Assembly: GCA_030407085.1 (NCBI GenBank)
Contig: CM059585.1
Location: 112,147,501 to 112,211,500, forward strand
Direction of reading: 5' to 3'
Length of the DNA stretch: 64,000 nucleotides
Origin: Trichopria drosophilae
Taxonomy: Eukaryota; Arthropoda; Insecta; Hymenoptera; Diapriidae
Part shown: positions 59,941-64,000 of the stretch, piece after piece
How positions within the stretch are numbered: the first letter of the stretch is position 1
How the letters are laid out: each line of letters opens with the position of its first letter
Made by a program: the position numbers and the translations under genes
The notes under the pieces: model-generated
Database searches by the model: none
What the model was told of the DNA's origin: nothing
The model's input: only the letters and a program-made list of their open reading frames with translations

Positions 59941-62900
59941 TTACAGCACACGTGGATCGGGAGAATTTATTAAGAAGGCCACCACATTTTCCTCTGTACA
60001 GTGCTTCAACAAGGTGTTACGTCGAAGTCTGGATCTTGAGGGGCTGGAATGAGGACAGTCACACAGAATGTGTGTGAGGGTCTCCATCCCACCCGTATTA
60101 CAAACAGAACACGGTTCATTCGGGTCAACACAAAACGAGCGCGAAAATATAGTGGCCGTTCTCAACTGAACTTTTAGTCGCAAGTGCGAAAGTTGGCATC
60201 GTTTCGGCGCAAGGGAGGCCAGGCCATCCGAAAATTGCCTGAAAACCGGAATCTGTACTGACTCGGACTCGAAGTAACGCTGAAGGTCGCGATTGCGTTG
60301 GAAGGTGGCAAAAGCCTCGCAGGTCGACACTAAATTGGACTCCCAGTTTGCTGACGTGAAGTCATCCCATAGGCTGGGATGAACAGACGAGTCAAGGACT
60401 GACTTCAACTGGGAGAGCCAATTCAATGACGAACCATCGGATCCTCTCGTATCAAGCTCATACAGCCTAATCAGACCTAGGCGCGTCAAACTATTCGGCG
60501 GCTGACGCAAATATTTGAGAACTAGGCTTAGTGCTCGTCGTATAATTTCGACTGCTATTGGGTATAGACCCAACTCAAGGCGGAGCAAATAGGGCGGCGT
60601 CGATTTAGGCAGCTTAAGCCATTTCTTAAAAAATTCTACCTGAACAGATTCTAGAGAGCGAAGGCGGCCGAGAGCCCAGCAGGGAGAAGCATAGAGCAAG
60701 GTGGCTAAAATGGAGGCTCCGTACAGTTTCAGGGCGGCAGTACTTGAGTCACATCCAGCTGAAGCCATTATAGCCAAGACTGACGCCGTAGCTTGACGAG
60801 TCTTGGCTATAGCACTTTCAGTAGCCTTCAGCCCACACGCCGATGAGGAGACGATTGTTCCTAAGTAAGGATACGAACTCACTACTTCCACCTGCTGATC
60901 GTCATAAAAGAATCTTCTAGAAGCAGCGTCAAGAGGACCGCCTCTCCTGAAAACAATAATTTTTGTCTTGGCTATATTTACTTTCAGGACATTTAGATTA
61001 CAATATGACGCAAGCGTCGATAGTTTAGCTTTTAAGTCAACAGGCGAATAAGCAAATATCGTCAGGTCATCAGCGAAAAGAAGCATCACGAGGTCGTAAG
61101 TAGATGTAAAGTCAATACCTCTCAAGCCCTGTTCCCGGAAGTAGGACACGATGTCGGATATGTATAAAATGAAGAGCAGAGGGCTCAAAATTTCTCCCTG
61201 GAGTACCCCCTCGGACACGATCTGTAGAACCAGTAGCAGAAACAATTGATGAATTGGCTGAATCATAAAAGGCCTTGAACAATCTAATCAATTTAGCACT
61301 AATCCCGATATTATACAATTTATGCCACAATTTAGTATGAGGAATAGAATCGAACGCTCTGCGGAAGTCAACAAAAAGGACGTAACACTTCGAGGATTTT
61401 TTCCTGAGCTGAATCTGGACTGCAGCATTTAACGTGAAAATGTTGTCCTCCGCCGAGCGTCCTCTTCTAAAACCCGCTTGTTCCTCCGGGAGTATGTCAC
61501 GCGACAGGAGCCAACTCTCCAATCTCGCCGCAAACACCTGCATGAATAGTTTCGTAAATGCGTTGGTTATGGCTATCGCGCGGTAATTCTCGGGGTCCAT
61601 TCGGTTACCCTTTTTGAAGAGCTTGAATAGATCTGCCTCCATCCACCCCCCGGGCGGTAACTCAAGTGACAAGATCGAATTGAATAGCTTCAGTACATAG
61701 GAGAACCACTCGCCCGTAAGAAGCTTCCAAGTTTCAGCCGGAATACCATCCGGACCAGTAGCTTTACCCGACTTTAATCTATTCATGCTCCTCAACAACT
61801 CCTGAGGCTGAATTGGACCATCGAGGTCCCTGTCGAGAGCCCCATAAAAGGTTGACGGCTCCGATGGCCTGCTGGGATAGAGGAGTTCCAAGTGCCTCCC
61901 CCAGGCCTCCAGAGGCACAGACGAACTACGCAAGGGGGCTCGCCTGTGCCTCCGAACCTCCGACCAGAAACCCTTGGCATCCGCCACCCCAGCAAAGGCA
62001 TCGGCTATGCGCGCAAGATAGAGTCTTTTGGCCACGGCCGTTGTATGTTTAAAGTCCTTCTTAGCAGCAAGGTAGGCAACCTCGAAGGGACTCTCGTGGC
62101 CACTCAGCCGGAGGAGATGAAGGGCCCGATTCATACGTTTTTTGGCTAACTTACAAGACACATCGTACCAGCGAGGTATAGAACGCGACTGAAAACTAGT
62201 ATCGACCGCAGAATTAACTACTTTGACTAGACCCTCCTGTATAAGGAGGCTAAGAATTCCCGAACAAAAGACATCCAGTGACGGTATCTGCGTATCTAGA
62301 TCACCGAATAGTACATGAGGATTTAATTCGCGCATACGCTTGACTAGTTTAGCCTCGCCTTCAGGAGACCATGACGCTTTATACTTCATAGAGACACTAG
62401 GCGGAGAGTGAGGCGCAGGCGGAGGATTAAAAAGCGAAAGGGACAGTAAAACAACTGCCGGGAAATGGTCCGAGCCTTCACCATCATGGCCTATTAAGAA
62501 ATCCTTGACAATGTATAAGTGATTAGCGGAGACCCAGACCAAATCGACAATGCTTCGCCCCTTAACATCTAAGTAAGTAAATTGCGCGGGTGAGTCACTG
62601 AGCGAGCGACCATTTAAAAGAATAAAATTATTACTGAACATAAAATTATAGAGACATTTACCACGAGTATTACATCTAGTATCACAAGTTTTCCTGGCAA
62701 CTTCGAATTGAGTCTCCTCAAATAGGTTTGGAAATTCGCATTCATAGTCAAGGTCACCAGTCCAAGAGTTGAAGTCTCCTCCCATAATAATCATGGTATC
62801 CGGAAATTTAATTGCAAGGGAATCTAAAACTGGTTGAAGAGCAGATAGCATCAAAACTAGATCAAGGTTAGGCGGAAAATAAAACGAGCCATATATAAAC

Positions 62901-63402
62901 GGGAACGGGTAAGAATCAACTAATATGAAAAGCCAATGGGAGGAGGAATCAATCAAGATCGGTGACGCAGACGAAGGGACAAATGTAGACAAGCCGCCGC
63001 CAAATCTTCCTCTGGAGCCTTCACGAGTGGCTGGTACTGCAAAAATTGTTTGACCTTGATCCGCTACTGGAGTGGTGGGGTCTGCGCACCAAGTCTCGGA
63101 GAAGTTCATGATGGTGGCTAGTTTATTCGTAATGGCCATGGAGTAGTTATGCGGACCATGGACGTTCCAAAAGGCCACCGAGAGTGGAAGATCATGTTGA
63201 CTAGATGGCGCTACAGGAAGTGAAGAAGAGCGAACTAATGATGACGAAGTAGATGGTTGAGATCTCAGCCGATGAATGATGGTTTGCTGCGACGATCGGC
63301 AGCCCCTGAAGCTGGAAAACAGGGCTGCATCTAGGCGTTTTTTTGTTGAGTCCGGGTTGCGAAAAGGTGAGATGCAGATGGCACTGGACCGCTCGGCTGC
63401 GA
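59941..63402 (-). CDS. LINE ORF2: endonuclease and reverse transcriptase, one frameshift
   Basis: Frame 1 (to 61112) and frame 2 (61266-59941) overlap; a one-base indel near 61215, just before EGVLQGEILSPLLF, switches them. Counting from 63178: GGDFNSW at 133-139 and SDHFP at 236-240 (endonuclease), then SGKATGPDGIPAETW, ITNAFTKLFMQ, GFRRGRSAEDN and FVDFRRAFDSI (RT fingers/palm). In the second frame FADDLTIF carries the catalytic Asp pair, and CSVCNTGGMETLTHILC is the C-terminal knuckle. The open frame extends upstream into ORF1 with no ATG until 63139, so translation by reinitiation or from a non-AUG start is likely. Copies host DNA through RNA. Confidence 0.88.
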
Positions 63403-64000
63403 TTATGGAGTATCTACAGCCATAGCAAGAGAAGATGATGGCACTTCCGGTGCGAAAGAAGCCGTGGAATCAGACCAACCGTACCAAACTCCATCTATGC
63501 GGACCCGCTGGTACTTACGCTCTACCCTTTTGGAGTCAGCTCTTGCCTTTTTTACTAGCTGCCTGGCGTAGTAGTCAATGCGACGCTCCCTAGCTGTTAA
63601 GTCGGCATCGATGAATATTTCTTTACCGGCTAAGAGCTGCTTTTTTAGGGACAGTATATGCAGTTTGGAGCGATGAGATAGTAGTTCAACTATGATGATA
63701 AGAGGCTCCTTACGTACTAAAAAAGCTGTGTCCACCACATTGGAGATGTCGAAAACCTCTTCTAGAAATTTCTCGACGCAGACTGTTACATCTCCGGAGA
63801 CTTTTAAACCTCGAAGTTTTAAGTTTTTCTTCTTTAAGAGTTTGCTATGCTGTTCCAATTCAGAAGTCAGATAGGAAATTTGTGCATCTTTTTCTTCAAG
63901 TTTGGCTTTTAATAAAGATACCTCACCTAAAACCTCTTTTCTTAAATGAGAAATAGCATCTAAATTAACCTTAGTCGCCGCGTCTATTTTTTCGTCAATT
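63403..64000 (-). CDS. LINE ORF1, C-terminal part
   Basis: Open from the window edge to a TAA at 63403. An N-terminal coiled coil (LRKEVLGEVSLLKAKLEEKD ...) leads to KKKNLKLRGL, an RRM-like start, and then IFIDADLTARERRIDYYAR, a C-terminal-domain-like motif of RNA-binding LINE ORF1 proteins. The tail has VWYGWSDSTASF. The start lies outside the window. Overlaps ORF2's open frame. Confidence 0.75.
   Translation of the reverse strand, partial: IDEKIDAATKVNLDAISHLRKEVLGEVSLLKAKLEEKDAQISYLTSELEQHSKLLKKKNLKLRGLKVSGDVTVCVEKFLEEVFDISNVVDTAFLVRKEPLIIIVELLSHRSKLHILSLKKQLLAGKEIFIDADLTARERRIDYYARQLVKKARADSKRVERKYQRVRIDGVWYGWSDSTASFAPEVPSSSLAMAVDTP

Larger units (their letters stand above)
59558..64000 (-). 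mobile_element. Two-ORF LINE, nearly full length, runs off the window
   Basis: Minus-strand ORF1 (63403-64000+), overlapping ORF2 (to 59941), a 3' UTR and a (CTA)n tail (tag repeats 59558-59573). GC content is clearly above the flanks. Only one frameshift is obvious in ORF2, so this is a fairly recent copy. The endonuclease plus RT plus Cx2C...HxxxxC knuckle order fits the R1/Jockey-type group; the exact clade is not settled. Confidence 0.88.

Noticed and set aside
61792..62149. Pro/Arg-rich plus frames of 79-85 codons
   Set aside because: Antisense shadows of LINE ORF2 in its GC-rich part.
1..64000. CRISPR arrays, bacterial operons, rRNA or intact tRNA genes
   Set aside because: No regularly spaced direct repeats with unique spacers, no Shine-Dalgarno-led gene runs and no tRNA cloverleaf with a good B box were found; the DNA is eukaryotic.

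Overview
The window reads as nuclear DNA of an arthropod, most likely an insect. Genes are split by GT-AG introns, non-coding DNA is very AT-rich, and more than half of the recognisable content is transposable-element sequence. A secreted type B carboxylesterase and several repeat families recall hymenopteran genomes, but this is an impression and no species is claimed. No bacterial-style operons, CRISPR arrays, rRNA or credible tRNA genes were seen.

Layout. Positions 1588-7867 (+) hold a complete nine-exon carboxylesterase with signal peptide and Ser-Glu-His triad. Positions 7.9-17 kb are mostly gene-poor, with one orphan 3' exon (9242-9437, -), a TA-flanked palindromic element (11198-11916), a 1.55-kb TIR element (14335-15885) and a 62-bp minisatellite (15886-16830). 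Positions 17-23.1 kb are a nest of insertions: a 5'-truncated LINE with a 17-bp target duplication, and a foldback element split by a SWIM-exon-carrying TIR element that is itself split by a 1-kb insertion. A minus-strand SR-type nuclear protein gene runs from about 37.6 kb down to 23.7 kb. It has seven coding exons plus a probable non-coding first exon, and its introns hold several small DNA transposons.

Positions 38-54.7 kb are almost wholly mobile DNA: inverted-repeat elements, a decayed Jockey/CR1-type LINE, an uninterrupted SWIM-exon element, piggyBac-type MITEs, a second foldback element, two copies of a CACGG-TIR element (one enlarged by nested insertions and carrying a SAM-like pseudogene), and the 5' end of a Ty3/Gypsy element with a tRNA-Lys primer site. 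Positions 54.8-58.3 kb (-) encode an open six-exon DDE-transposase-like protein with a C2H2 finger that appears to lack its second catalytic Asp. Positions 59.6-64.0 kb (-) hold a GC-richer, nearly intact two-ORF LINE running off the window.

Only the esterase and the SR-type gene look like ordinary host genes. They share no evident pathway. The rest mainly records repeated nested transposition, including capture or duplication of a host-like SWIM exon.
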